Source: G963666705 sp963666705
Lineage (GTDB): Bacteria > Pseudomonadota > Alphaproteobacteria > CADEGL01
DNA: 62,718 nucleotides
Direction of reading: 5' to 3'
Assembly: GCA_963666705.2 (NCBI GenBank)
Contig: CAXXKO010000015.1
Location: 1-62,718, forward strand
Below, piece by piece: positions 33,446 through 43,805 of the stretch. Below the pieces are notes generated by a model that saw nothing but the letters and a program-made list of their open reading frames with translations, had not been told where the DNA came from and did not search any database. How positions within the stretch are numbered: the first letter of the stretch is position 1; each line of letters starts with the position of its first letter. A program made the position numbers and the translations under genes.

Positions 33446-34534
33446 ATGCTGTTCAACCTGCTTGTTCCGCTCGCCGAGGAGCTCCCGCTCTTCAATCTGT
33501 TCCGCTATCTGACCTTCCGGACGGGCGGCTCCGTGGTCACGGCGATGATCATCAGCTTCCTCGCCGGCCCTTCGCTCATCAGATGGTTGCGGCAAAAGCA
33601 GGGACCCGGCCAACCCATCCGCGTGGACGGCCCCAAGGATCATATCCTTCGCAAAGAGGGCACGCCCACCATGGGGGGCGTGCTGATTCTGGTGGCCATG
33701 ACGTTCAGCACCCTGCTCTGGGCCGATTTGCGGAATGGATACGTTTGGGCGGTCCTCGCCGTCGCCATGGGCTTCGGCGCAATCGGGCTTGTCGATGACT
33801 ACCTGAAGCTGACCCGGCGCAGCAGCGGCGGCCTGCCGGGACGCGTCAAGCTGCTCGCGGAAATCATCGTGGGCACGGTCGTCATCGTCTGGATCATGCG
33901 GATGGCGCCCGCCCCGCTGGAAAGCGGGCTGGCGGTGCCTTTTCTCAAGAACGTCCTGCTCGACCTCGGCTGGTTCTTCATCCCGTTCGCGCTCATCGTC
34001 GTCGTCGGGGCGTCGAACGCGGTCAACCTGACCGACGGCCTCGACGGCCTGGCCATCGTCCCGGTCATGATCGCGGCCGGCGTGTTCGCCCTGATCGCGT
34101 ATCTCGTCGGGAACTCCGTGTTCTCGGGCTACCTGCAGCTCCATTACGTGCCCGGGACAGGGGAGCTCTCGGTACTGTGCGGCGCGCTGGTCGGCGCCGG
34201 GCTCGGCTTCCTGTGGTTCAACGCGCCGCCGGCCATGGTTTTCATGGGCGACACGGGATCGCTCTCCATGGGCGGCGCGCTCGGCGCCATCGGCGTGATT
34301 ACGAAGCACGAACTGGTGCTCGCCATCGTCGGCGGATTGTTCGTGCTCGAGACGGTATCGGTCATCGTTCAGGTGATCTCGTTCAAGCTGACCGGCCGCC
34401 GCATCTTCCGCATGGCGCCGCTTCATCATCATTTCGAACAGAAGGGCTGGCAGGAGCCGACCATCGTCATTCGGTTTTGGATCATCGCAACCATTCTCGC
34501 GCTCGCGGGCCTCGCGACGCTGAAGTTGCGGTAG
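33446..34534 (+). CDS. mraY: Phospho-N-acetylmuramoyl-pentapeptide transferase MraY
   Basis: The 362-residue polytopic membrane enzyme transfers phospho-MurNAc-pentapeptide to undecaprenyl phosphate, making lipid I. About ten hydrophobic segments are visible. Signatures are DGPKDHILRKEGTPTMGG, LVDDYLKL (the Mg-binding aspartate pair), NAVNLTDGLDGLA, FMGDTGSLSMGGALG and MAPLHHHFEQKGW. Length and motifs are typical. murD starts two bases after its stop. Confidence 0.97.
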   Translation: MLFNLLVPLAEELPLFNLFRYLTFRTGGSVVTAMIISFLAGPSLIRWLRQKQGPGQPIRVDGPKDHILRKEGTPTMGGVLILVAMTFSTLLWADLRNGYVWAVLAVAMGFGAIGLVDDYLKLTRRSSGGLPGRVKLLAEIIVGTVVIVWIMRMAPAPLESGLAVPFLKNVLLDLGWFFIPFALIVVVGASNAVNLTDGLDGLAIVPVMIAAGVFALIAYLVGNSVFSGYLQLHYVPGTGELSVLCGALVGAGLGFLWFNAPPAMVFMGDTGSLSMGGALGAIGVITKHELVLAIVGGLFVLETVSVIVQVISFKLTGRRIFRMAPLHHHFEQKGWQEPTIVIRFWIIATILALAGLATLKLR

Positions 34535-34536
34535 GG

Positions 34537-35955
34537 ATGGGTGCGTTGGCCAATATCGACCTTTCCTTCCTCGCTTCCTCGCGCGTCGCCGTTCTCGGCC
34601 TCGGTCGCTCAGGCATGGCCGCCGCCCGCGCCCTCGCCGCCAGCGGCATCGAAATGCTTGCGTGGGACGACAGCGAAGCCGTCCGCGCCGACGCGCGCAT
34701 GCAAGATATCGAGCCGATCGACCTTCATGCGGCGGACTGGTCGAAGATCGATCTGCTGGTGCTGAGCCCCGGCATCCCACACACCCATCCGGCACCCCAT
34801 GCCCTGGCGGAGCGTGCGCGCGCGGCGGGTTGTCCCATCGTCAGCGATGTGGACCTCCTTGCCCGCGCGCAGCGCGCCGCCCGCTATGTGGGCGTGACCG
34901 GCACGAACGGCAAATCCACGACGACCTCGCTCATCGGACACATCCTCGAGCGGGCGGGCCGGGCCGTGGCCACGGGCGGAAACATTGGAATGCCGGCCCT
35001 CTCGCTCGCCCCACTCGCCGCCGGCGGCACCTATGTGCTCGAGATGTCGTCCTATCAGCTCGAGCTCACCCCCTCGCTCGTCTTCGATGTCGCCGTGCTC
35101 CTCAACATCAGCCCCGACCACCTCGACCGCCACGGCGGATTCGAGGGTTACGTCGCCGCGAAGAAGCGCCTCTTCGAAGGGCAGGACCGCCACCATGTCG
35201 CGGTGATCGGGGTCGACGACTCTGATTCCGCCGATATGCGCGAGGCCCTCTCGAAGTGTCCGGCCGGCCCCCGAATCATGCCGGTCTCCGGGTACGGGTC
35301 GGCCCCCGGCGGCATCTACGCGCAAGATGGGATGCTGCGCGACGACGGCGACGGTCGAGACGAAATCGTCGTCGATCTCCGCAGGCTCGCGGCCTTGCCC
35401 GGCCGGCATAATTGGCAGAACGCCGCCGCCGCTTACGCCGTTGCGCGGGCCGAGAATGTCGACCGGCCGACGATCGTCGCGGCCTTGGAAAGCTTCCCGG
35501 GTCTGGCCCACCGTCAGGAGCGGATCGCGACCGTCGACGGCGTCACCTATGTCAACGACTCGAAAGCGACCAATGGCGATGCCGCGGCGCGAGCAATCGC
35601 CACCTACGATGCGATTTATTGGATCGCGGGCGGCTTGGCCAAGGAAGGCGGCCTGGAGGCCGTCGCACCCGAGTTCCCGCGCATCCTCCATGCCTTTCTA
35701 ATCGGCAAGGCCGCGGGCGAATTCGCGCGCAGGCTCGATGGGCATGTTGCGTACACGATCTGCGGCACGCTCGAGCATGCCGTCGAAGCGGCCTTCGGGC
35801 GCGCCGCGCGCGAGCGGTCCCCCGGCGTCGTGGTTCTGCTTTCGCCCGCCTGCGCCTCGTTCGATCAGTTCCCCAATTTCGAGGCGCGGGGCGATGCCTT
35901 CCGCGACCTGGTGGCGGGGCTTCCCGGTGCGCGCCTTGAAGAGGCGAGGCCGTGA
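34537..35955 (+). CDS. murD: UDP-MurNAc-L-alanine:D-glutamate ligase MurD
   Basis: The 472-residue cytoplasmic ligase adds D-glutamate to UDP-MurNAc-L-Ala. An N-terminal UDP-binding Rossmann-type segment (VAVLGLGRSGMAAARALA) is followed by the ATP motif VTGTNGKSTTTSL, by LEMSSYQLE and by LNISPDHLDRH. The C-terminal YVNDSKATNGDAAARAI and LSPACASFDQFPNFEARG are classic MurD strings. I took ATG 34537 as the start, two bases after the mraY stop; the frame is open further upstream inside mraY. The stop overlaps the ftsW GTG start by four bases. Confidence 0.96.
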   Translation: MGALANIDLSFLASSRVAVLGLGRSGMAAARALAASGIEMLAWDDSEAVRADARMQDIEPIDLHAADWSKIDLLVLSPGIPHTHPAPHALAERARAAGCPIVSDVDLLARAQRAARYVGVTGTNGKSTTTSLIGHILERAGRAVATGGNIGMPALSLAPLAAGGTYVLEMSSYQLELTPSLVFDVAVLLNISPDHLDRHGGFEGYVAAKKRLFEGQDRHHVAVIGVDDSDSADMREALSKCPAGPRIMPVSGYGSAPGGIYAQDGMLRDDGDGRDEIVVDLRRLAALPGRHNWQNAAAAYAVARAENVDRPTIVAALESFPGLAHRQERIATVDGVTYVNDSKATNGDAAARAIATYDAIYWIAGGLAKEGGLEAVAPEFPRILHAFLIGKAAGEFARRLDGHVAYTICGTLEHAVEAAFGRAARERSPGVVVLLSPACASFDQFPNFEARGDAFRDLVAGLPGARLEEARP

Positions 35956-37076
35956 GTACCTTCACCCGCACCGATAACAGCGCGCTCGGCCGGTGGTGGT
36001 GGACGGTCGACCATTTGATGCTTGCGGCACTCGGCCTGCTGATCGGCGCGGGGTTCCTGCTGCTCCTTGCGGCAAGCCCCGCCGTCGCGGACCGAATCGG
36101 GCTCGGCTCCTTCCACTTCTTCAATCGCCAGCTCTTCTATCTACCGCTCGCCGTCGCGGGAATGCTCGGCGTCTCGCTGCTTTCCCCGCTTGGTGTTCGC
36201 CGCCTCGCGGTTGGTCTCTTCCTCGTGGCGCTGGTCCTTCTCGTTTTGACACCGTGGCTTGGGGTCGAGGCCAAGGGGGCCCGGCGCTGGATCGGGGTTG
36301 GGGCCCTGTCGATCCAGCCCTCGGAGTTCATCAAGCCCGCCTTCGCCGTGGTTGCGGCCTGGATGTTCGCGGAGCGCCGCCTGCGCGAGGGGTTCCCGGG
36401 AAATTCCCTTTCGATCGCCCTCTATGCGCTGGTTGCCGGATTGCTCGTCATACAGCCGGACTTCGGCATGGCCGTCGTGGTCACGGCCGTGTGGTTCACG
36501 CAGTTCTTCCTGGCCGGGCTGCCGCTTGCCCTAGTGGCTCTTTGCGCGGTGATCGGCCTGGCGCTTCTCACGGCCGGATATTTCGAGTTCGAACACGTGG
36601 CGAGCCGAATCGACCGGTTCCTCAATCCCTCGACGGGCGACACATTTCAGGTCGCGACCGCGATCGAAGCGTTCATGAATGGCGGTCTATTCGGCCGTGG
36701 CCCTGGTGAGGGTACGGTCAAGGGCATCCTGCCGGACGCGCATTCCGATTTCATCTTCGCGGTGGCTGGGGAGGAATTCGGGCTGCTTGCCTGCCTCGGC
36801 ATCGTGGCCGTCTTCGCGTTCGTCGTGCTACGCGGCTTCAGCCGACTGCTTCAGGAGCGCGATTTCTTCGTTCTCTTGGCGACCGCCGGGCTTTTGACCC
36901 AGTTCGGGTTGCAGGCCGTGGTCAACATGGCCTCGACCCTGCGCCTGATGCCGACCAAGGGGATGACGCTTCCCTTCATCAGCTACGGCGGCTCGTCGTT
37001 GCTCGCCCTGGCGCTCGCCATGGGCATGGTGCTGGCACTGACCCGGCGCCGCTTTGGTGTGGGAGGCCGGCCATGA
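35952..37076 (+). CDS. ftsW: Septal peptidoglycan glycosyltransferase FtsW
   Basis: The 374-residue SEDS-family membrane protein polymerises septal glycan strands in partnership with FtsI. About ten hydrophobic segments can be seen. Conserved strings are GVEAKGARRWIGVGALSIQPSEFIKPA, IQPDFGMAVVVTAVW, the ...GGLFGRGPGEGTVKGILPDAHSDFIFAV loop and FISYGGSSLLALA. Start is GTG in a GTGA overlap with murD. The stop overlaps murG by four bases. Confidence 0.96.
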   Translation: MSTFTRTDNSALGRWWWTVDHLMLAALGLLIGAGFLLLLAASPAVADRIGLGSFHFFNRQLFYLPLAVAGMLGVSLLSPLGVRRLAVGLFLVALVLLVLTPWLGVEAKGARRWIGVGALSIQPSEFIKPAFAVVAAWMFAERRLREGFPGNSLSIALYALVAGLLVIQPDFGMAVVVTAVWFTQFFLAGLPLALVALCAVIGLALLTAGYFEFEHVASRIDRFLNPSTGDTFQVATAIEAFMNGGLFGRGPGEGTVKGILPDAHSDFIFAVAGEEFGLLACLGIVAVFAFVVLRGFSRLLQERDFFVLLATAGLLTQFGLQAVVNMASTLRLMPTKGMTLPFISYGGSSLLALALAMGMVLALTRRRFGVGGRP

Positions 37077-38229
37077 GCGCCGAAGGCGCCAAGCGCATCG
37101 TCCTCGCCGCCGGGGGGACGGGCGGGCATATGTTCCCGGCCGAGGCGCTGGCCCAGGAACTGGCGGCGCGCGGGCACCAGTTGACTCTCGTCACCGACCG
37201 GCGAGGCGCCCGCCTGGGCGGCGGATTCGGCGCGGTCGAGACCCACCACATCCACGCGGGCGGCCTTGCGGGCGGGAGCCCCCTCGGGCGCCTGCGCGGC
37301 ATGGTGGCAATCGCATTCGGCCTCCTCGAGGCGGAGCGAATCCTGCACCGCCTCCGCCCCGACGCCGCGATCGGCTTCGGCGGCTATCCGTCGGTGCCCA
37401 CCATGCTGGCCGCCGCGCGCCGTGGGATTCCCACGGTCATACACGAGCAGAACGCCGTTCTTGGCCGGGCCAATCGGCTGCTTGCCTCGCGTGTCACGCA
37501 AATCGCGACATCCTTCGACGAGGTCCGCGGTATCAAGGCGGCGGCCGCCGCGAAGGTCCGCATAACCGGCAATCCGGTGAGGGCGCGAATTGCGGATCTG
37601 GCTCACCGCCCCTATCCCACATTGTCGAGTGACGGAACGCTGCGTCTGGTCGTTCTCGGCGGCAGCCAGGGCGCCAGCGTGTTTGGGCGCGTGGTGCCCG
37701 ACGCCATCGCCCGCCTGCCCGAGGCGGTGCGCCGACGCCTCTCCATCCGCCAGCAATGCCGGCCGGAAGATATTGCGGCGGTGGCCTCCGCGTACGCGCG
37801 GGTTGGTGTGAAGGCCTGCCTCGCTACATTCTTCGACGACATCTCGCCGTTACTGGCCGGCGCGCATCTGGTCGTCTCCCGCGCCGGCGCGTCGACCATC
37901 GCCGAGCTGACCGTCGCGGGCCGCCCGTCCATTCTCGTGCCCTACCCCCATGCGACGGAAGACCATCAGACCGCGAATGCCCGCACCCTGGACCGTTCGG
38001 GCGCGGCTTGGCTCATCGCCGAGCCCGAGTTCACGCCGGACCGCCTGGCTCAGCTTCTGGCGGACATCCTCGGGCATCCCGTCATGCTGGGCACGGCCGC
38101 CATGTGCGCGCGCGCGGCGGGTGCGCCTAGCGCCGCGCGCGGTCTTGCGGACCTTGCCGCCGCACTCATTCGGTGCAACGGCAATTGCGGGGGATTCGCC
38201 GCGCCCACGAGCGCCCAGGGGACGGTCGC

Positions 38230-38233
<4 letters not shown>
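37073..38233 (+). CDS. murG: UDP-GlcNAc:lipid I N-acetylglucosaminyltransferase MurG
   Basis: The 386-residue peripheral membrane GT-B enzyme converts lipid I to lipid II. The N-terminal glycine loop AAGGTGGHMFPAEALA, then IGFGGYPSVPTMLAA and IHEQNAVLGRAN, identify it. The C-terminal half has VLGGSQGASVF, SRAGASTIAELTVAGRPSIL and PYPHATEDHQTANAR. The C-terminus is extended by a short Ala/Gly-rich tail. ATGA overlaps join it to both ftsW and murC. Confidence 0.96.
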
Positions 38234-39668
<1,435 letters not shown>

Positions 39669-39672
<4 letters not shown>

Positions 39673-40622
39673 TGGCCGCCGAGAGAACGGTCCCCGCCGC
39701 GCTGATCGATCGTCTGCCGCCGGTCCGCGGCCGATACACGCCGTGCGCCATATTGTCCCGCTATACCTGGTTCCGTGTGGGCGGGCCGGCGGAAGTATTT
39801 TTCCGGCCCGAGGATGCGGGCGACCTTGCTGATTTCCTGGCCGCGAAACCGATCGAGGTCCCCGAGACGGTCATTGGCGTCGGGTCCAATATCCTGGTTC
39901 GCGATGGCGGTCTCCCCGGTGTCGTGATCCGACTCGGACGCGGCTTCGCCGACATCGATGTCGAAGGGGAGTTGGTGCGGGCCGGGGCGGGCGCGCACGA
40001 TCTCAGTGTTGCCCTCGCCTGCCGCGACGCCGGGATTGCCGGCCTCGAATTCCTCAGCGGCATACCCGGGACCATCGGCGGCGCACTGCGCATGAATGCG
40101 GGAGCGTTCGAGACGGAGATCGTGGATGTGCTGATCGAGGCCGAGGCGCTGGACGCCCGCGGCCGCCGGCACAAGCTCTCGCGGGACGATCTTGGCCTCT
40201 CCTATCGTCATTGCGCCGCGCCGCGCGAATTGATTTTCACCTCAGCCCTGCTGCGCGGGCGGATGGGGGACAAGTCGGCGATTACCCGGCGGATGGGAGA
40301 AATTCAAACAAGTCGAGAAGAGAGCCAGCCGACCCGTGGCCTCACCGGCGGGAGCACTTTTCTCAACCCGGGTGGGCGCGATCCCGACGGCGTCAAGGCC
40401 TGGGAGCTCATCGATCGGGCGGGCTGCCGGGGGCTTCGTCATTGCGATGCCATGGTTTCGGAGAAGCACTGCAATTTCCTCGTCAACCGGGGCAGCGCCA
40501 CCGCCGAGGATCTCGAACGGCTCGGAGAGGAAGTGCGACGCCGCGTCCTTGAAACAACCGGGGTGGCGCTCGAATGGGAAATCGAGTGCATCGGCGCACG
40601 CGCCCCGCGGAGCATGCCGTGA
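39669..40622 (+). CDS. murB: UDP-N-acetylenolpyruvoylglucosamine reductase MurB
   Basis: The 317-residue FAD enzyme reduces UDP-GlcNAc-enolpyruvate to UDP-MurNAc. It has the TWFRVGGPAEVFFRPED entrance, IGVGSNILVRDGGLPGVVIRLG for FAD binding, GIPGTIGGALRMNAGAFE, and a type I substrate domain with YRHCA, GGSTFLNPGG and EKHCNFLVNRGSATAEDLE, which carries the catalytic glutamate. Two consecutive ATGs (39669 and 39672) are possible starts. The stop overlaps the ddl GTG by four bases. Confidence 0.96.
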
Positions 40623-41536
40623 CCGAGATCGTCGTGCTCAAGGGCGGCTGGACGGGCGAGCGCGAGGTATCGCTCGTGACAGGCAGCGCCGTGGCCGCCG
40701 CCCTCCGCGAGGGGGGGTACGACGTACGTGAGCTCGATGTGGTTTGCGATATCCCGGCCCTGCTCGTCGCCCTGGAGCCCCGGCCCGCCGCCGTGTTCAA
40801 CGCGCTTCACGGTCGATTTGGCGAAGACGGGCGCATTCAGGGCATCCTCGACATTCTGGGTATCCCCTATACCCATTCGGGCGTTCTCGCCTCGGCCATC
40901 GCCATGAACAAGCCCGTCGCCAAGCGTCTCCTCACGGATGCCGGTATCCCTTGCCCGGAAGGCAAGGTGATGCCGAGCGCGATGCTTCTGGTCGGGGATG
41001 TGATGGTCCGGCCCTACGTCGTCAAGCCCTTGGGCGAGGGATCGAGCCTGGGCGTGCGGATCGTCCGGGAGGGCGATAACGCGCCGGCCCTCGGCGCGGG
41101 TGGCTGGGCTTGGGGGCGTGAAGTCCTGGTCGAGCGCTACATCCCCGGGCGCGAGATCACCGTGGCCGTGATGGGGAACCGCGCCTTGGGTGTGACCGAG
41201 CTGCGGCCGGGGGAAGGCTTCTACGACTACGAAGCCAAATACACCGAGGGCAAGACGCGCCATGTGGTCCCGGCGCCAATCCATGCGGCGGCCTATGACG
41301 AGGCGATGGCGCTGGCCGTGCGCGCGCACAAGACATTGGGCTGTCGCGGCGTCTCGCGCGCCGACTTCCGTTACGACGACACGGAGGGCGAGCCAGGCCG
41401 CTTCTTCATGCTCGAGGTGAATACGCAACCCGGCATGACGCCCTTGTCCCTGGTGCCGGAGCAGGCTGCCTATGCCGGTATTTCCTTCCCCGAGCTCGTC
41501 CATTGGATGGTGGAGAACGCGGCATGCGAAGCCTGA
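40619..41536 (+). CDS. ddl: D-alanine-D-alanine ligase
   Basis: The 305-residue ATP-grasp enzyme makes D-Ala-D-Ala for MurF. Visible motifs are VLKGGWTGEREVSLVTG, FNALHGRFGEDGRIQGILD, GIPYTHSGVLASAIAMNK, KPLGEGSSLGV (the lid/ATP loop) and FFMLEVNTQPGMTPLSLVPEQA. Start is GTG in the GTGA overlap with murB; an in-frame ATG at 40574 inside murB gives a leader without similarity. Its 3' end overlaps ftsQ by 13 bases. Confidence 0.96.
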   Translation: MTEIVVLKGGWTGEREVSLVTGSAVAAALREGGYDVRELDVVCDIPALLVALEPRPAAVFNALHGRFGEDGRIQGILDILGIPYTHSGVLASAIAMNKPVAKRLLTDAGIPCPEGKVMPSAMLLVGDVMVRPYVVKPLGEGSSLGVRIVREGDNAPALGAGGWAWGREVLVERYIPGREITVAVMGNRALGVTELRPGEGFYDYEAKYTEGKTRHVVPAPIHAAAYDEAMALAVRAHKTLGCRGVSRADFRYDDTEGEPGRFFMLEVNTQPGMTPLSLVPEQAAYAGISFPELVHWMVENAACEA

Positions 41537-42423
41537 GCCCGCGCTGCCTGATATCGAGCCCGTCGCGGAAAAGACGCAAGTCCCGCAAGCGTGGCCGCAA
41601 GGGGAGCTGGGTTGCCGCCTTGCGCCGGCAGGCGTTCCGCCGCCCGGCCGTCATCTTGGCCTCAATCTCGATCTCCGTCTTCCTGGCGACCGGCACATGG
41701 TTGTGGGCATCGGACCGCGTGTCGCTCATGGCGCAATGGGCCGCCGATCGCGTCATCGGGCTCTCCGCTGACGCGGGCTTTTACATTGACGAGGTGTATC
41801 TGGAAGGGAGGACGAGGACGCCTCGCGAGGACGTCATTCGTGCCCTCGAGCTGTATCGCGGGCAACCGATTCTGGCCCTCGATTTGGACGGGGCGCGCGA
41901 AAAGCTGGAGGCGCTGCCGTGGGTTCGGTCCGCCGACGTCGCGCGCCATCTGCCCCGGACGCTCTACATTCGGCTTCGCGAGCGCGCGCCCTTCGCTATC
42001 TGGCAGCGTGACGGGCGGCTCGCCCTGATCGCAGCCGATGGGGATGAGATTTCCGGAGTCGGCATTGCGGCCTTCGGGCACCTGCCGCTGATCGTCGGCG
42101 TGGACGTCATCGAGCGGGCGGCGGCTCTCGTGGCGATGCTTGCCGCCGAGCCCGTACTCGCCGCGCGCGTGACCGCCGCCACACGCGTCGGCGGCAGGCG
42201 TTGGGACGTGCGTCTGGACGGCACCGTCGACGTCAAGCTTCCCGAGCAAGACGCCCAGTTGGCCTGGTCCTGGCTGGCGGCCATGGAACGCGAGCATCGG
42301 CTGCTCGATCGCGATCTCGTGACCCTCGACTTGCGCTTGCCCGACCGCCTTGTCGTGCGGTTGCCGGAACTCGTCGCGCCCGAAGCGGATGGCCCGGCCG
42401 ATTCGCCGGGTCACGAGACATGA
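41524..42423 (+). CDS. ftsQ: Cell division protein FtsQ
   Basis: The 299-residue bitopic protein has a strongly basic cytoplasmic tail (SRKRRKSRKRGRKG), a membrane helix at about 43-60, and a POTRA domain starting GFYIDEVYLEGRTRTPREDVIRAL. A beta domain follows with WVRSADVARHLPRTLYIRLRERAPFA. FtsQ binds FtsL-FtsB and recruits later divisome proteins. The ATG at 41524 lies inside the end of ddl. The Pro/Asp-rich C-terminus (EADGPADSPG) is not conserved. ftsA follows after 12 bases. Confidence 0.94.
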   Translation: MRSLSPRCLISSPSRKRRKSRKRGRKGSWVAALRRQAFRRPAVILASISISVFLATGTWLWASDRVSLMAQWAADRVIGLSADAGFYIDEVYLEGRTRTPREDVIRALELYRGQPILALDLDGAREKLEALPWVRSADVARHLPRTLYIRLRERAPFAIWQRDGRLALIAADGDEISGVGIAAFGHLPLIVGVDVIERAAALVAMLAAEPVLAARVTAATRVGGRRWDVRLDGTVDVKLPEQDAQLAWSWLAAMEREHRLLDRDLVTLDLRLPDRLVVRLPELVAPEADGPADSPGHET

Positions 42424-42435
42424 GATTTTGAGCGC

Positions 42436-43683
42436 ATGACCAAGCCCCGCACAGGCACCATCGCGGCCGTCGATGTCGGAAGCACGAAACTGTGCTGCTT
42501 CATCGCGCGCGCCGACGAAGGCGCCGGCATTCGCGTCGTCGGCATCGGTCATCAGATGTCGAAGGGGGTGCGCGCGGGGGCGATCATCGACATGGACGCC
42601 GCGGAGGCCTCTATTCGCAATGTGGTTCATGCGGCCGAACAGATGGCGGGCGAGACCATACGAGAGGTCATCGTCAACGTATCCTGCGGTCAGCCCTCCT
42701 CGCGAACCCTGGCGGTGGAGCTCTCGATCGCGGGCCACGAGGTCGGTGATGTCGATGTCCGGCGGGTGCTCGAACAGGGACTCCTCCACGAAGAGCCCGA
42801 TGAGCGCGAGCTCCTGCACATGATCCCCGTGGGTTTCACCATCGACGGAAGCAACGGCATACGCGATCCCCGCGGCATGTTCGGAGAGCGCCTGGGCGTC
42901 GATATGCATGTAGTCACGACAGGCACGAGTGCCTTGAGGAACCTCGCGAACTGTATCGAGCGCTGTCATCTCGATGTCGAGGCGTTCGTGGTGTCGCCAT
43001 ATGCGGCGGGTCTTTCGACTTTGGTTCCCGATGAGATGGATTTGGGCGTGACCCTGATCGACATGGGCGGTGGCACGACCTCGATCGCGGTGTTCTTCAG
43101 CGGAGAAGCGGTATTCAGCGAGACCGTTCCCGTGGGCGGCATCCACGTGACCAACGATATCGCGCGCGGCCTCACCACGCCTCTCAGCGACGCCGAGCGG
43201 ATAAAGACACTCTATGGCAGCACGGTTCGCTCGCCCACGGACGAGCGCGAGATCATCGACGTGCCGCAGATCGGCGAGGACCGGGACGCACACCCCAACC
43301 ATGTGCCGAAATCCATACTCGTAAGCATCATCCGGCCACGCCTCGAGGAGACATTCGAGCTGGTCCGCGCGCGGCTGGAAGGTAGCGGCCTCGACCGCAC
43401 CGCCGGGCGGCGGGTGGTGCTGACGGGGGGTGCAAGTCAATTGCAGGGCGTGACCGAGCTGGCCGGGCTGGTTCTGGACAAGCAGGTTCGCCTTGGCCGG
43501 CCGATGCAAGTCAGCAGTATCGCCGAGGCAACCGGCGGCCCGGCATTCGCCACCTGTGCCGGATTGCTGAGCTACGCCGTGCACAAGCAGCCGCAAGCCG
43601 TCCTCGAGCAGCATCGCCATTCCGACCGCATGCCGTCCGGCTTTCTCGGACGGTTCGGCGGCTGGCTGCGGGAGAATTTTTGA
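42436..43683 (+). CDS. ftsA: Cell division protein FtsA
   Basis: The 415-residue actin-like protein tethers FtsZ to the membrane. The N-terminal phosphate loop IAAVDVGSTKLCCFIA, the SHS2/1C insert (SIRNVVHAAEQMAGETIREV), LIDMGGGTTSIAVF and VVLTGGASQLQGVTELA are clear. The C-terminal amphipathic membrane-targeting helix is FLGRFGGWLRENF. Length is normal. It is separated from ftsZ by 122 bp, the largest gap within the cluster, which could hold an ftsZ promoter. Confidence 0.96.
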   Translation: MTKPRTGTIAAVDVGSTKLCCFIARADEGAGIRVVGIGHQMSKGVRAGAIIDMDAAEASIRNVVHAAEQMAGETIREVIVNVSCGQPSSRTLAVELSIAGHEVGDVDVRRVLEQGLLHEEPDERELLHMIPVGFTIDGSNGIRDPRGMFGERLGVDMHVVTTGTSALRNLANCIERCHLDVEAFVVSPYAAGLSTLVPDEMDLGVTLIDMGGGTTSIAVFFSGEAVFSETVPVGGIHVTNDIARGLTTPLSDAERIKTLYGSTVRSPTDEREIIDVPQIGEDRDAHPNHVPKSILVSIIRPRLEETFELVRARLEGSGLDRTAGRRVVLTGGASQLQGVTELAGLVLDKQVRLGRPMQVSSIAEATGGPAFATCAGLLSYAVHKQPQAVLEQHRHSDRMPSGFLGRFGGWLRENF

Positions 43684-43805
43684 ATGAACCGACCGGTGAA
43701 ACCCAATCACTCATCGCCGAGACTCGAACCCGGCGAGCGTGAACGCGAGCAGAGAGCGAACCCGACAGAACACCAAATCGCAGTCGCCTGGAAGAGGAGG
43801 CCACA